From NCBI RefSeq assembly GCF_900167135.1, contig NZ_FUWZ01000002.1, positions 2,104,260-2,168,259 of the forward strand: a stretch of DNA of 64,000 nt. The letters run 5' to 3'. This document shows positions 41,156 through 51,023 of the stretch, one piece after another. Origin of the DNA: Chitinophaga eiseniae (GTDB lineage: Bacteria > Bacteroidota > Bacteroidia > Chitinophagales > Chitinophagaceae). The notes under the pieces are model-generated. The model was not told the DNA's origin and searched no databases. It worked only from the letters and a program-made list of their open reading frames with translations. Each line of letters starts with the position of its first letter. The stretch's first letter is position 1. A program made the position numbers and the translations under genes.

Positions 41156-42406
41156 TTATGCTTTTACCGGGAAAAAGATGGCGGCGATCATGAAACCCAT
41201 CACAGAGGCGATCAGGCCAAACATAAAAACGTTATAGGATATACGGAGCAGTTTGTATTTATGCGCCAGTACTACGCCAAGATGGTATACGTCTTTGGTC
41301 ATACTGCCGTAAAGGAAATCGGCGTCGTCCATCATCTTCCGCATCCCCCACTCGTATTCATCCAGCTTCATCTTATAAAAATTACCGAAGAACAGCAGGT
41401 TAGCGTTTTTGTTGTTGATATCTTCCGCGGTGAAGGTGCCGCTGGTGACGTTGGGCCGGGTGGCCAGCACTGCAAAGATGATAGTGGTAACAGAGGTGAC
41501 CAGGAAGATGACCGCCGGGAGCACCATGTTGGGATAATCTTCCAGCCGCCGTACCAGCACGGTGAGCATAAAGGAAATGATAATGGAGTTGACCGATATC
41601 ATAATATGCGCCTTGCTGTCGGCCATGGAGCTCAGGCGGATATGGTTGGTGGAAGTGATGCGGAACATGGTTTCCACGCCGCGGTCCGGCTTTTTATCCT
41701 TGTCTTTCTTTTTGTTTTTCTCCGGCAGCTTCGCATCGGCGGTGGCGGCGTTGTCTGTTACAGCGGCTACCGGTGTGGCAGCTGCTTTTTCTGCGGCTTC
41801 GGCAGTTTTTTTCTCCATTTTTTTATACAGCTTCTGCAGGTTTTCTTCTTTTTGTTGTTTGGTATAGGTCTGTGCGTAGTCCGTCCAGTAATGGTGGGCG
41901 GTGAGGAATTTGATGTTGCTGGCCAGCCAGGTGCTGCCGGGAATCTCCTGCTGTGTTCTCAGCTCTACTTCTTTGCGCAGCAGTTTGTTCCGGTCGGCAT
42001 AGTCTTTAGATCCAAGGTGAAACAGGTCGGCGTCGCACACGATCTGTTCTACGAGGTTATGAGGCGATTGTGGCATTTTAGTGGCGAGGATAGCGCCTTT
42101 TACCATGGCTTGTATTTGCTCGGGCGCCTGTTGGCTTTGTAAAAAGTTAACTGCTTCTGTAGCGCCGTTTTCTTCGTGTTTACCGGCTTCTCCCAGCAGA
42201 TAGCCCGCGTCATGGAACCAGGCAGCTACGTAAACGGCCAGCAGTTCTTCGTCCTGAAGGCGGTAGTGGGCGGCAATCTGTGCGGCCGCTTTTACCACCT
42301 GCAGCGTATGTTCCAGGTTGTGGTATACCAGTTCAGGATGCGGATGCTGCTGGTACTGGGCCATTACAAAGTCTCTTGCGGCATCAATGAGTGAGCTGTT
42401 CTGCAT
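41156..42406 (-). CDS. HD-domain phosphohydrolase fused to PycTM (Pycsar effector-like) membrane domain
   Basis: 416 residues from the ATG at 42406; the longer open frame to 42583 lacks family support. Residues 1-185 are an HD domain with H33 (LEHT), H65-D66 (WFHDAG) and D126 (CDADLFHLG). A Lys/Ala/Glu-rich linker (185-243) leads to a PycTM domain with signature FRITSTNHIRLSSMADSKAHIMISVNSIIISF and three membrane helices. HD domains hydrolyse (p)ppGpp, cyclic nucleotides or dNTPs; PycTM domains are known as Pycsar effectors when paired with a pyrimidine cyclase. None is adjacent here; ppk1 is, with a 6-bp gap. Confidence 0.88.
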   Translation of the reverse strand: MQNSSLIDAARDFVMAQYQQHPHPELVYHNLEHTLQVVKAAAQIAAHYRLQDEELLAVYVAAWFHDAGYLLGEAGKHEENGATEAVNFLQSQQAPEQIQAMVKGAILATKMPQSPHNLVEQIVCDADLFHLGSKDYADRNKLLRKEVELRTQQEIPGSTWLASNIKFLTAHHYWTDYAQTYTKQQKEENLQKLYKKMEKKTAEAAEKAAATPVAAVTDNAATADAKLPEKNKKKDKDKKPDRGVETMFRITSTNHIRLSSMADSKAHIMISVNSIIISFMLTVLVRRLEDYPNMVLPAVIFLVTSVTTIIFAVLATRPNVTSGTFTAEDINNKNANLLFFGNFYKMKLDEYEWGMRKMMDDADFLYGSMTKDVYHLGVVLAHKYKLLRISYNVFMFGLIASVMGFMIAAIFFPVKA

Positions 42407-42527
42407 ATGCTTAGTTTTGTCAGGCAATGGGAGAAAGCGGTACTTTTGCATGCATTCCCCGATTTGCGCCTTTGCGTGACGGAAGTTACTGCATTTTTGA
42501 GTTAAATTTATGGTACAAAGCTGACGT

Positions 42528-43379
42528 ATGAACCGAATAACCCTGTTGATAATCATGTTGGCGTTCCTTTCCTGTAATAACATCAGCGATCAGGAACAGA
42601 AAGTATTTGCATCCCCGGCAGGCTACGACCTGAAAGTGCCGGTACGTTACAGGGTCAGGGAGTCGATGCAGGAGATCTCCGGCATAGTAGCTTTCCCTGA
42701 CGAAACCAATATGATCGCCATTAATGATGAAGAGGGCAGGGTGTACCGGATTGATGTACATACCACCAAAGCCTATCCCTCCTGGAAATTCGCCAAAAAC
42801 GGAGATTACGAAGATATATGCCGTACAGACAGCGGCTGGTTTGTGCTCAAAAGCAACGGCTCATTATACGAAGTACACGGCCTCTTTACCGACAGCACCT
42901 ACAGTACACACTATAAATTTCCCAAACACGGCAAACGGGAATTTGAAACCACTTATTTCGACAGCGCCCGCAATGCGATCATCCTGGTTTCCAAAAATGC
43001 AGCAGAGGATAAAAAGGCAGGGTTGACCAGCGCCTTCCGCTTCGACCTGGCCACCCGTACGTTCGATACGGTGCCCGTCTTCCAGCTGAACAACCAGGAG
43101 ATCGCCAAACTGGCCGGCACGGACATGCGTTTCTTTAAGCCCTCCGCAGCAGCGATACACCCCGTGGAAAAACGGCTGTATATCGTAGCGTCGGTCAACG
43201 GCCTGTTGGTGATCACCGACCTGCAGGGGCATGTACAGGAAGCCTATAACCTCAAACACCGGCTCTTCCGGCAGCCGGAAGGCCTTACCTTTGCCGCCAA
43301 TGGCGATCTGTATGTCTCCAACGAAGGTGGTGACGACGGCTCCGCCAATATTCTTAAATTCACTTACCATCGCAAATGA
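42528..43379 (+). CDS. SdiA-regulated-family lipoprotein
   Basis: 283 residues. A lipoprotein signal (hydrophobic 4-16, lipobox FLSC17) is followed by a beta-propeller-like SdiA-regulated domain: ISGIVAFPDETNMIAINDEEGRVYRID, GDYEDICR, REFETTYFD, FKPSAAAIHPVEKRLYIVAS, and RQPEGLTFAANGDLYVSNEGGDDGSANIL. The family was named after an SdiA-dependent gene, but its role is unknown; phytase-like propellers are relatives. Its stop overlaps the next start in ATGA, so translation is coupled to the phosphoesterase-Omp85 gene. It faces the HD-PycTM gene divergently. Confidence 0.85.
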   Translation: MNRITLLIIMLAFLSCNNISDQEQKVFASPAGYDLKVPVRYRVRESMQEISGIVAFPDETNMIAINDEEGRVYRIDVHTTKAYPSWKFAKNGDYEDICRTDSGWFVLKSNGSLYEVHGLFTDSTYSTHYKFPKHGKREFETTYFDSARNAIILVSKNAAEDKKAGLTSAFRFDLATRTFDTVPVFQLNNQEIAKLAGTDMRFFKPSAAAIHPVEKRLYIVASVNGLLVITDLQGHVQEAYNLKHRLFRQPEGLTFAANGDLYVSNEGGDDGSANILKFTYHRK

Positions 43380-46300
43380 GCAACAGAGCCTTTATCCTTG
43401 TCACACTCGCTTTTCTGACCTTCGGCCGCGTATTTGCGCAAGCCCCCGCTGTCGTTAAAAGGATCATTCTGATCGGCGATGCCGGCGAACTGCACGAAAA
43501 CGGGCGTAACCCTGTTGTAGATGCGGTAAGGCAAAAATACAACCTGCAGGAAGACATCAACACCGTTCTCTTTCTCGGTGATAACGTATACCCGAGAGGG
43601 TTACCCGACCCCTCGCAGAAATCCTACCCCGTTGCCAAAGAGATACTCGATTACCAGGTAGGACTGGTAAAAGGTACCCGCGCCCGGGGCATCTTCGTGC
43701 CCGGCAATCATGACTGGGACAAAAGCAAACCTGATGGATGGCAGGTGATCCGTAATCAACAGGAGTATATCGACTCGCTGCACCTCGATAATGTAGACTT
43801 CCAGCCGAAAGAGGGCTGCCCCGGCCCCGTAGAAGTGAAGCTGGCGGATAATATCACGCTCATCATTATGGACAGTGAATGGTGGGTGTTCCCTTACGCC
43901 AGGCCCGGCGTTGAATCTTCCTGCGATTGCAAAGACAAAGAAGAGGTGGTGGACAGACTGGCAGACATCGTGGCCAATAACCGGAACAAGCTGCTCATTT
44001 TCGCGACGCACCATCCTTTCCGCAGCTATGGCCCCCACGGCGGTTACTATACCATCAAACAACATATTTTCCCGCTCACAGACCTGCGGCCCTGGCTGTA
44101 TGTGCCTTTGCCGGTGATAGGATCGATCTATCCGCTGGCCCGCGGCGTATTCGGGACACCTGAAGATATCCCCAATCCTAAATACCAGCATATGATCAAA
44201 GGGGTGGAGGAAGCTTTCAGACCCCATGGCCCGGTAGTCTTTGTTTCCGGCCATGATCATACCCTGCAGCTGATCAAAGACAAGTCCAATACCTACATTG
44301 TAAGCGGTAGCGGCGCCAAAAATAACCGGGTGAAAAAAGGCGGCAAATCGTTGTATGCCACATCGGAAAACGGTTTCAGCGCACTCGAGATAATGTCCGA
44401 CGGGACAGTGAGGGCGCAGTATTTCCTGGCAAAAGACCTGTCAGCGCCGGCATACAGTGATACGGTGTTAAAGATCCAGGATATCCAAAGCCAGGGGCTG
44501 CCGTTCCGTGAACCGGCCAATCTCCCTGAATTCGTGAAGGTCGCCGCGGATACACAATACGCCCGGGTAAACAAGTTTCATCGTTTCCTGCTGGGCGATA
44601 ACTACCGCAGCGTGTGGAACACGCCCATGCATTTCCCGGTGATAGACCTGCAAAAAGAAGGACTGACCATCCTGCAACGTGGCGGCGGCAAACAAACCCA
44701 CTCGCTTCGGCTGGCAGACAGTACCGGGAAAGAATACGCCATGCGCTCCCTGAAGAAGTTCCCGCTGGCGGCTATCCCCGAGATGCTGCGGGAAACCATC
44801 GCCCGTGAAGTGGTACAGGACCAGATCTCCGCTGCCAACCCCTATGCGCCGCTGGCAGTGAGCGTGCTGGCAGAAGCGGAAGGCATACCGCATACCCATC
44901 CGTCTTTTGTATATCTGCCCCTGGATACATCGCTGGGTACTTACGCTAATGTCTTCGGTAATGAAGTGTTTCTGCTGGAAGAGAGAGAACCGGTCACCGG
45001 CGATAAGGATAAAACCTATAATACGCCCAAGGTACTGTCTAAAATACAGGGTGACAATGATATTCATGTAGATCAGAAAGCAGTGCTGCGCGCCCGTATT
45101 TTCGATACCTACATCATGGACTTCGACCGGCATGATGACCAGTGGCGCTGGTACCGGGAAAAACACAAAGGCCAGGAATATTATTACCCGGTGCCCCGCG
45201 ACCGGGACCAGGCCTTCTTTGTCAACGAAGGGCTGTTGCCCCGGCTGATATGCAGACCGTGGCTGCTGCCCGGTATCCAGGGCTTCCGTGACCGTATTCC
45301 GGATGTGAACGGGTTCCAGTTCAGCGCCCGCTATTTTGACCGCTCTTTCATGAATGAGCTGGAGAAAAAGGACTGGGAAAAACAAACCGACAAGTTCCTC
45401 GGTAAAATGACGGACAGTGTGATACAGGCTGCTGTTAACGCTTTCCCGGACACGATCCGGTCACAGGTCGGACCAATGATGCTGCATCGGCTCTCCGTCC
45501 GCCGGAATATCCTCAAAGACAACATGCTCAAATATTACCGCTTCCTCGCAAAAGGGGTAGACGTGCCTGCCACACAGAAAAAAGAGCTGATACAGGTGGA
45601 GAAGAAGGAAGGAGGCGCTGTAGCGCTGAATATGTTCAAGATCAGCAAAAAGGGCGAGGTGGAACAAAACATCTATTCCCGCACCTTCGATCCTAAAGAG
45701 ACCAAAGAGGTGAACGTATACGGCCTGGGCGGCAACGACCGTTTTGAGATCAAAGGCGACCACGGCACTCCTATCCGGATAAGGCTGATAGGAGGTAAAG
45801 GGGCAGATACTTATATCGACAGTTCCACCTCCGGTGCGGGCAAACGGATACGTATATACGACCAGCGCACCGGCAAGGACACCTTCCTGCTGGATGGCCA
45901 TACCCAACGCCGCCTGTCCGATGATCCGGGGAACATCCGTTATAACCGCAACGCCTTCCAGTACAACAAAACATTTCCTATGCTGGCGGCCGGCTATAAC
46001 CGGGACGATGGTGTTCAGCTGGGGGTAGCGCTGCAAATGATCCGGCATTCGTTCCGCAAAGAACCCTATGCAGCCAAACATATCTTTACGGCTACCCATG
46101 CACTCGCCACAAAAGCCTGGAACTTCCGCTACGAAGGGGAGTTTACCGATGTTATCGGTAAATCGGACCTGTTGCTGATGGCAAGGGCCAAAGCACCGAA
46201 TAATACCATCAATTTCTTCGGGCTGGGCAATGAAACCGTTTTTGATAAAAGCGGTGGTAAGAAGATCACCTATTACCGCGCGCGGTTTAACCTGTATACG

Positions 46301-47023
46301 CTGGAAGCGTTGCTGCGCACCAAATTAAGCAATCATTTCAGCGTGTCTTATGGACCTTCGGTGAACCACTACGCCTTTGATAAAGATGAAAACAACAACC
46401 GGTTTATTACCAATTTTGCGAAGAACGGGCTGGACTCCGCCAGCGTGTTCACCAATAAATACTATGCAGGGCTCAGGCTTATGGCCCAGGTAGATACCCG
46501 CAACAATACGCTGGCACCAACAAGAGGGATCTTATGGACGACTTCCTGGACGGGTAACAAAGGGCTCAGCAGCGACAGCAAAAACTATATGCAGCTGCAG
46601 TCCGATCTGAGTCTGTATATGAGTTTCCGGGTACCGGCCAATTTTGTGATCGTCAGCCGTTTCGGAGGCAGCAAGATCTGGGGCGACTATGAGTTTTTCC
46701 AGGCGGCTACCATCGGTGGCACCCAAAACCTGCGGGGTTTCCGCAACTACCGTTTTGCGGGCGGCGCTGCTGCGTATAACAATACAGAGATACGGGTGAA
46801 GCTGTTTGACCTGAAGACTTATGTGCTGCCGGCGACGGTGGGCCTGCTGGCGTTTAATGACGTAGGCCGTGTATGGAAAGACAATGAGCATTCACACGTA
46901 TGGCACGACGGGTACGGCGGCGGCCTGTATCTGGCGCCGGTGAACGCGTTGATTATTACAGCGGTGGTAGGGCATTCCAGTGAGGAAACGATTCCCTATG
47001 TGACGTTGGGCTTTAAATTCTAA
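43376..47023 (+). CDS. Calcineurin-like phosphoesterase fused to an Omp85-type outer-membrane barrel
   Basis: 1215 residues. Signal peptide (1-22), then a metallophosphatase domain (about 30-320): GDAG (D35), GDN (D69-N70), GNHD (111-113), HH (212-213), GHDH (292-295). The middle section (about 370-840) includes a long mixed region. The C-terminal 370 residues form a BamA/TamA-type beta barrel (LRGFRNYRFAGGAAAYNNTEIRVKLF) with a final aromatic residue (YVTLGFKF). Thus an extracellular or periplasmic phosphoesterase is anchored to the outer membrane. The partner lipoprotein overlaps its start (ATGA). A hairpin follows at 47028. Confidence 0.88.
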   Translation: MSNRAFILVTLAFLTFGRVFAQAPAVVKRIILIGDAGELHENGRNPVVDAVRQKYNLQEDINTVLFLGDNVYPRGLPDPSQKSYPVAKEILDYQVGLVKGTRARGIFVPGNHDWDKSKPDGWQVIRNQQEYIDSLHLDNVDFQPKEGCPGPVEVKLADNITLIIMDSEWWVFPYARPGVESSCDCKDKEEVVDRLADIVANNRNKLLIFATHHPFRSYGPHGGYYTIKQHIFPLTDLRPWLYVPLPVIGSIYPLARGVFGTPEDIPNPKYQHMIKGVEEAFRPHGPVVFVSGHDHTLQLIKDKSNTYIVSGSGAKNNRVKKGGKSLYATSENGFSALEIMSDGTVRAQYFLAKDLSAPAYSDTVLKIQDIQSQGLPFREPANLPEFVKVAADTQYARVNKFHRFLLGDNYRSVWNTPMHFPVIDLQKEGLTILQRGGGKQTHSLRLADSTGKEYAMRSLKKFPLAAIPEMLRETIAREVVQDQISAANPYAPLAVSVLAEAEGIPHTHPSFVYLPLDTSLGTYANVFGNEVFLLEEREPVTGDKDKTYNTPKVLSKIQGDNDIHVDQKAVLRARIFDTYIMDFDRHDDQWRWYREKHKGQEYYYPVPRDRDQAFFVNEGLLPRLICRPWLLPGIQGFRDRIPDVNGFQFSARYFDRSFMNELEKKDWEKQTDKFLGKMTDSVIQAAVNAFPDTIRSQVGPMMLHRLSVRRNILKDNMLKYYRFLAKGVDVPATQKKELIQVEKKEGGAVALNMFKISKKGEVEQNIYSRTFDPKETKEVNVYGLGGNDRFEIKGDHGTPIRIRLIGGKGADTYIDSSTSGAGKRIRIYDQRTGKDTFLLDGHTQRRLSDDPGNIRYNRNAFQYNKTFPMLAAGYNRDDGVQLGVALQMIRHSFRKEPYAAKHIFTATHALATKAWNFRYEGEFTDVIGKSDLLLMARAKAPNNTINFFGLGNETVFDKSGGKKITYYRARFNLYTLEALLRTKLSNHFSVSYGPSVNHYAFDKDENNNRFITNFAKNGLDSASVFTNKYYAGLRLMAQVDTRNNTLAPTRGILWTTSWTGNKGLSSDSKNYMQLQSDLSLYMSFRVPANFVIVSRFGGSKIWGDYEFFQAATIGGTQNLRGFRNYRFAGGAAAYNNTEIRVKLFDLKTYVLPATVGLLAFNDVGRVWKDNEHSHVWHDGYGGGLYLAPVNALIITAVVGHSSEETIPYVTLGFKF

Positions 47024-47027
47024 AAAG

Positions 47028-47090
47028 GATGCCCGGGGCTTTTAAGGAAGTCAGTTTTAAATGCTGACGCCATAAAAGAACCCGGGCATC
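47028..47090. terminator. Intergenic hairpin between convergent genes
   Basis: GATGCCCGGG(g)CTTTTA pairs with TAAAAG(aa)CCCGGGCATC, with an inner GTCAG/CTGAC hairpin. Nothing but short T-runs follows. It is probably a bidirectional terminator of the Omp85 and GAF genes. Confidence 0.7.
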
Positions 47091-47112
47091 GTTCCCTATT
47101 GTGGCCCGGACT

Positions 47113-49455
47113 TTACTCCTGGGTTTCGTGTTCCATGTTCACCCGCACACGCAGGGCTTTGAGGCCGCTGACACCCTGAAGCTCTTCGAGGTCCAGCATT
47201 TCGATATCAGGCAGCAGGATATTCTTTGCCTGCAGGAAAGAAATATATTTTCTCAGTTCTTCCATCTCCCGTACATAGGAATATACCATGGCGATGGTAC
47301 CTGGTTGGGTAAGGCGTTCGCCGGTATCTTTCACGTGTACTTTATCGATTCTTTTTTTGATGATCTCATAGCGGATATTATAGGCGCCTTCCACGTCGAA
47401 GCGGCGTTCGTCGCTGCGGAAACTGATGGTGATGGGGGCGCTGTGCATGAGGATCATCTGTGTGGTTTGCAGTGGTATTTTCAGCTGCGGTGATATTTTA
47501 TTGGTTAGCCGGGCAATCCGTGCCATAGACGAAAGTTGCCACAGGCGGAGGTTACGCAGGTATAGCTGGTCAAATTTCTTTTCCTGCGCAATGGACTGCC
47601 CGATGTAGATCGTGTATTCGATACCGTCTGTACGGTATTTTTCGAAGTAGCAGGGGAAGGACTGCTGTATGTACAGCCGTTCTTTTTCCAGGTACTGGCT
47701 AATGGCCCGGTTGATGACGGAGAGGCTTTCTTCATATTCGCGGCGGTGGCGGAATACGTGGCCCTGTTCTTTATCAATTTTATTGAAATAGTTGTTCAGC
47801 ACTGGTTTCAGCGTTTCGCTGCCTTCGCACAAATGTTCAAGTATGGGCTGTATTTCCTGCTCCATGAACTCGTTGATCTTCAGGTCTTCGCCGGCGGTGA
47901 GGTTGTCGCTAAGGCCCTGCAGCAGGTCTTCTGTTTTAAACATCAGCTCTTCCAGCAGCGGGAGGTGTACCTCCTGCGCTATCTGTTGCAGGGTGAATTT
48001 GATCAGTTCCAGTTGCTCCTGCAGGTCTTCCCGCAGGGCGTTGCCCTGTTGCACGGAGGAATTGCGGATATCGATGGCGCCATAGAGCGGGTATACTTCT
48101 TCAAAGGAAATATTTTCGATGTCTTTGCGCTCTTCCGGCGGTGTCAGCAGGTAGTTCCATGCCGCTTCGGTGAATTTCCATTCCACGGACGGTTGCAGGG
48201 CGGTGAACTGGTCTTTCAGCACTTCGTTGAGGCGGTTGTCGAGGATGCTCATGCTGCGGCTGAGCATCATAACGATCAGCGGGTAGGTGCTTTCCAGTTT
48301 CCACAGCGGTTCAGCAGATAATGCATTGGGTGTGGAAGATGCCAGTTCCAGTACACCCAGTATTTCTTTTTTATGGGTGATGGGGAAGAGGATAAAGCTC
48401 TGGATATTCTTGATAGGCAGGTACTTCAGGAATGGGTACTGGGTGATGCTGGCGTCAGTGACCGTTGGCAGTATCAGTGGGGTGGGCTGTTTGGCCCCAT
48501 GGTCCAGCAGCAGCTGAAAGAAATGTTGTTGTTGCTTTTTGTTGCCCACGCCGAGGATAGGGTCGGCGTTGGAGAATTGTTCTTCCAGCACGTTTTTGCC
48601 ATTCACTTTCGGGAAGGGAACGATATGTGCCGTGATCCCCTTGCCCCCCATGATGGTGGGGATCATTTTTTCCAGCGTACGGTAGCTTTCGGCTTCGTTG
48701 CTGGCTTTCATGTTCATCACCAGCCCTTTGATATTGTTCAGTATTTCTGCCTGGGTGACGTCTTCCACAGTCCAGATCACAAAACCTTCCAGCGTGAAAT
48801 TATCCGGGGGGATAATATCTTTCAGTGCATCGGGGCTGGTCTGGTAGGAGCAGTAGTTGGTATAATCCAGTGGCGGCGGGTTGTCGCCTTTTACTTTCAC
48901 ATCTACAAAACGAGGGTCTATGTTTACTTTCACATATCTTTTGGTGCCGTCGGGCAGGTCCATATGATGGATGATCTCGTTCTGGTAGTTCATCGGGAAA
49001 TGATATACCCTTTCCAGGATGAGTTTATAGAGCCAGGTCAGTTTGTCTTTTTTTACTTTGTTGACTGAGATGCCCTGCGGTACTACTACCAGGCCGGACC
49101 CGTTGTCGGTAAACATTTGGCGGAACAGGTCGGAGTAGTAGAAGATGGCGAACTTAAACGGTACGCCGATGCCGTAGATATCGCGGGTGGTATCGGTAGT
49201 GACAGGGAATATGGCGGCTGTCAGCAGATCGAGGTATTCTTTGTATTCCGTAAGGTCGGCAGATGGCGGAATGGGTTGGAGGATTTCGGGATGGCCTTCA
49301 AATTTCCGTATGATCATTCGATAAAAAGCGGAGCGTGGATCGTCTTCATTCTTCGCTTTTTCCTTGAGAAACCGAACGAAGGGGACGAAAGATATATTGG
49401 ACTCAATTACCTGTTCATCATGTATTACACTGGAGTGTGCAGTTAAAATCTTCAT
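47113..49455 (-). CDS. Large GAF-domain protein, Bacteroidota-specific
   Basis: 780 residues, no signal or membrane segment. The central part (about 240-420) looks like a GAF domain (AESYRTLEKMIPTIMGGKGITAHI, SFILFPITHKKEILGVLELAS). N-terminal 230 and C-terminal 360 residues are not recognised: the latter is long-helical (EDLQEQLELIKFTLQQIAQEVHLPLLEELM) and ends in a beta-rich segment. No output domain (kinase, HTH, GGDEF) is found. It may be a signalling scaffold or nucleotide-sensing protein. Its 267-bp upstream region to lysA holds no ORF. Function unknown. Confidence 0.75.
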   Translation of the reverse strand: MKILTAHSSVIHDEQVIESNISFVPFVRFLKEKAKNEDDPRSAFYRMIIRKFEGHPEILQPIPPSADLTEYKEYLDLLTAAIFPVTTDTTRDIYGIGVPFKFAIFYYSDLFRQMFTDNGSGLVVVPQGISVNKVKKDKLTWLYKLILERVYHFPMNYQNEIIHHMDLPDGTKRYVKVNIDPRFVDVKVKGDNPPPLDYTNYCSYQTSPDALKDIIPPDNFTLEGFVIWTVEDVTQAEILNNIKGLVMNMKASNEAESYRTLEKMIPTIMGGKGITAHIVPFPKVNGKNVLEEQFSNADPILGVGNKKQQQHFFQLLLDHGAKQPTPLILPTVTDASITQYPFLKYLPIKNIQSFILFPITHKKEILGVLELASSTPNALSAEPLWKLESTYPLIVMMLSRSMSILDNRLNEVLKDQFTALQPSVEWKFTEAAWNYLLTPPEERKDIENISFEEVYPLYGAIDIRNSSVQQGNALREDLQEQLELIKFTLQQIAQEVHLPLLEELMFKTEDLLQGLSDNLTAGEDLKINEFMEQEIQPILEHLCEGSETLKPVLNNYFNKIDKEQGHVFRHRREYEESLSVINRAISQYLEKERLYIQQSFPCYFEKYRTDGIEYTIYIGQSIAQEKKFDQLYLRNLRLWQLSSMARIARLTNKISPQLKIPLQTTQMILMHSAPITISFRSDERRFDVEGAYNIRYEIIKKRIDKVHVKDTGERLTQPGTIAMVYSYVREMEELRKYISFLQAKNILLPDIEMLDLEELQGVSGLKALRVRVNMEHETQE

Positions 49456-49722
49456 ATAAACGGTATATAATTATCACCAAAGGCTGTTCATTTGTGCGCC
49501 AGCAAAAAAAGTTCTTATTACAATTTACAGTAAAAACAGTGTGCAGGAGTAACGAGGGGAGATAGTATGCAGACGTAAAGGTAGGATCAATATTTTAAAA
49601 TTTTCGGATTTTGATATTTCTTGATTTTTGTTTGTTGATAGATAATTGATAACAGATAAAAGGATTATTCAATAACTAACAGCCAATCAGGAAACGTCAA
49701 AATCCGAAAACAGCGGTATGTC

Positions 49723-50946
49723 TTAAGCGAGTTCGATCTGGTTTTTCAGCAGGTCTTCCAGGGTATCGCGTTTGCGGATCAGGAAGGGCTTGCCGTCTTT
49801 CACCATCACTTCTGCCGGTTTCAGGCGGGAGTTGAAGTTGGAAGACATTTCGAAGCCGTAGGCGCCTGCGTTATAGAACACGAGGTAGTCACCTTCGCGT
49901 ACTTCGTTGATTTTGCGGTCCCAGCCGAAGGTATCGGTTTCGCAGATGTTACCAACTACGGTATAAATGCGTTCGGTGCCTTTCGGGTTGGATATATTGC
50001 GGATCAGGTGGAAAGCGTCGTAGAACATGGGCCTGATCAGGTGGTTAAAGCCGGAGTTAACGCCTACGAACACGTTGGCGGTGGTTTGTTTGATCACATT
50101 GGCTTTTACCACGAAGTACCCGCACTGGCTTACCAGGTATTTTCCCGGCTCGAACCAGAGCTGGAGCGGCTTTTCGTAGTTTTTGGCGAAGCTATTGAAG
50201 GCGTCGCTCAGTTTTTTGCCCAGCAGGTCGATGTCTGTTTCAGGATCGCCCTGTTGGTAGGCTACTTTAAATCCGCTGCCCAGGTCGATGGACTCCAGGT
50301 CCGGGAAGTGCTGGGTCATTTCGAACATGATTTCCACGCCGCGAAGGAAAACGTCCACGTCTTTGATTTCGGAGCCGGTATGCATGTGCAGGCCGGTTAC
50401 TTTCAGTTTGGTGGATTTCACGATTCTTTCGATGTGGCGCATCTGGTGGATGGAGATACCAAATTTGCTGTCGATATGCCCGGTAGAGATTTTAAAGTTG
50501 CCGCCCGCCATGATGTGCGGGTTGAGCCGGATGCTGATGGGATAACTGCCGCCGAATTTGTTGCCAAACTGTTCCAGGATGGAGAGGTTATCGATGTTGA
50601 TAATCACGCCGAGGTCTTTGGCAGCAATAATTTCCTGCAGGTCAACGCAGTTGGGGGTAAAGATGATATTTTTCGGATCGAAGCCGGCTTTGAGGCCCAG
50701 CTGTACTTCCTGTATGGAAACCGTGTCCAGTCCGCAACCAAGGGAGTTGATGTACTTCAGGATGTTGATATTGGTCAATGCCTTACAGGCGTAGAAAAAG
50801 CGGGTGTTGGCCTTATGAAAGGCTTTCTGAAGCTTTTCGTACTGGGTTTTGATCTTTTCTGCGTGGTATATATATACCGGGGTACCAAATTCATCTGCTA
50901 TTTTCACGAGGAAGTCGGTAGCAAGAACGTCGCTTTGTCTAGGCAT
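49723..50946 (-). CDS. lysA: Diaminopimelate decarboxylase
   Basis: 407 residues. PLP-dependent last step of lysine synthesis (meso-diaminopimelate to lysine + CO2). PLP-Lys K55 in FYACKALTN; HMHTGSEIKDVD, IDLGSGFKV, WFEPGKYLVSQCGYFVVKANVI, and CETDTFG with YNAGAYGFEMSS near the C-terminus are the group-III decarboxylase signatures. No lysine-riboswitch-like structure is seen upstream. The gene is single; the neighbours are unrelated. Confidence 0.95.
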   Translation of the reverse strand: MPRQSDVLATDFLVKIADEFGTPVYIYHAEKIKTQYEKLQKAFHKANTRFFYACKALTNINILKYINSLGCGLDTVSIQEVQLGLKAGFDPKNIIFTPNCVDLQEIIAAKDLGVIINIDNLSILEQFGNKFGGSYPISIRLNPHIMAGGNFKISTGHIDSKFGISIHQMRHIERIVKSTKLKVTGLHMHTGSEIKDVDVFLRGVEIMFEMTQHFPDLESIDLGSGFKVAYQQGDPETDIDLLGKKLSDAFNSFAKNYEKPLQLWFEPGKYLVSQCGYFVVKANVIKQTTANVFVGVNSGFNHLIRPMFYDAFHLIRNISNPKGTERIYTVVGNICETDTFGWDRKINEVREGDYLVFYNAGAYGFEMSSNFNSRLKPAEVMVKDGKPFLIRKRDTLEDLLKNQIELA

Positions 50947-51023
50947 TGATTTACTCCTTGATTTAAGAATGAAGAGGCAAAATTACTACGCAAAACTGAA
51001 ATATTATAATAAGGCGGGTGAAA

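Noticed and set aside
41156..42406. A complete Pycsar defence system
   Set aside because: No pyrimidine cyclase (PycC) gene is adjacent; only the effector-like membrane domain is seen.
49456..49722. Lysine riboswitch upstream region for lysA
   Set aside because: This spacer is downstream of lysA, and no conserved L-box motif is visible on either side.
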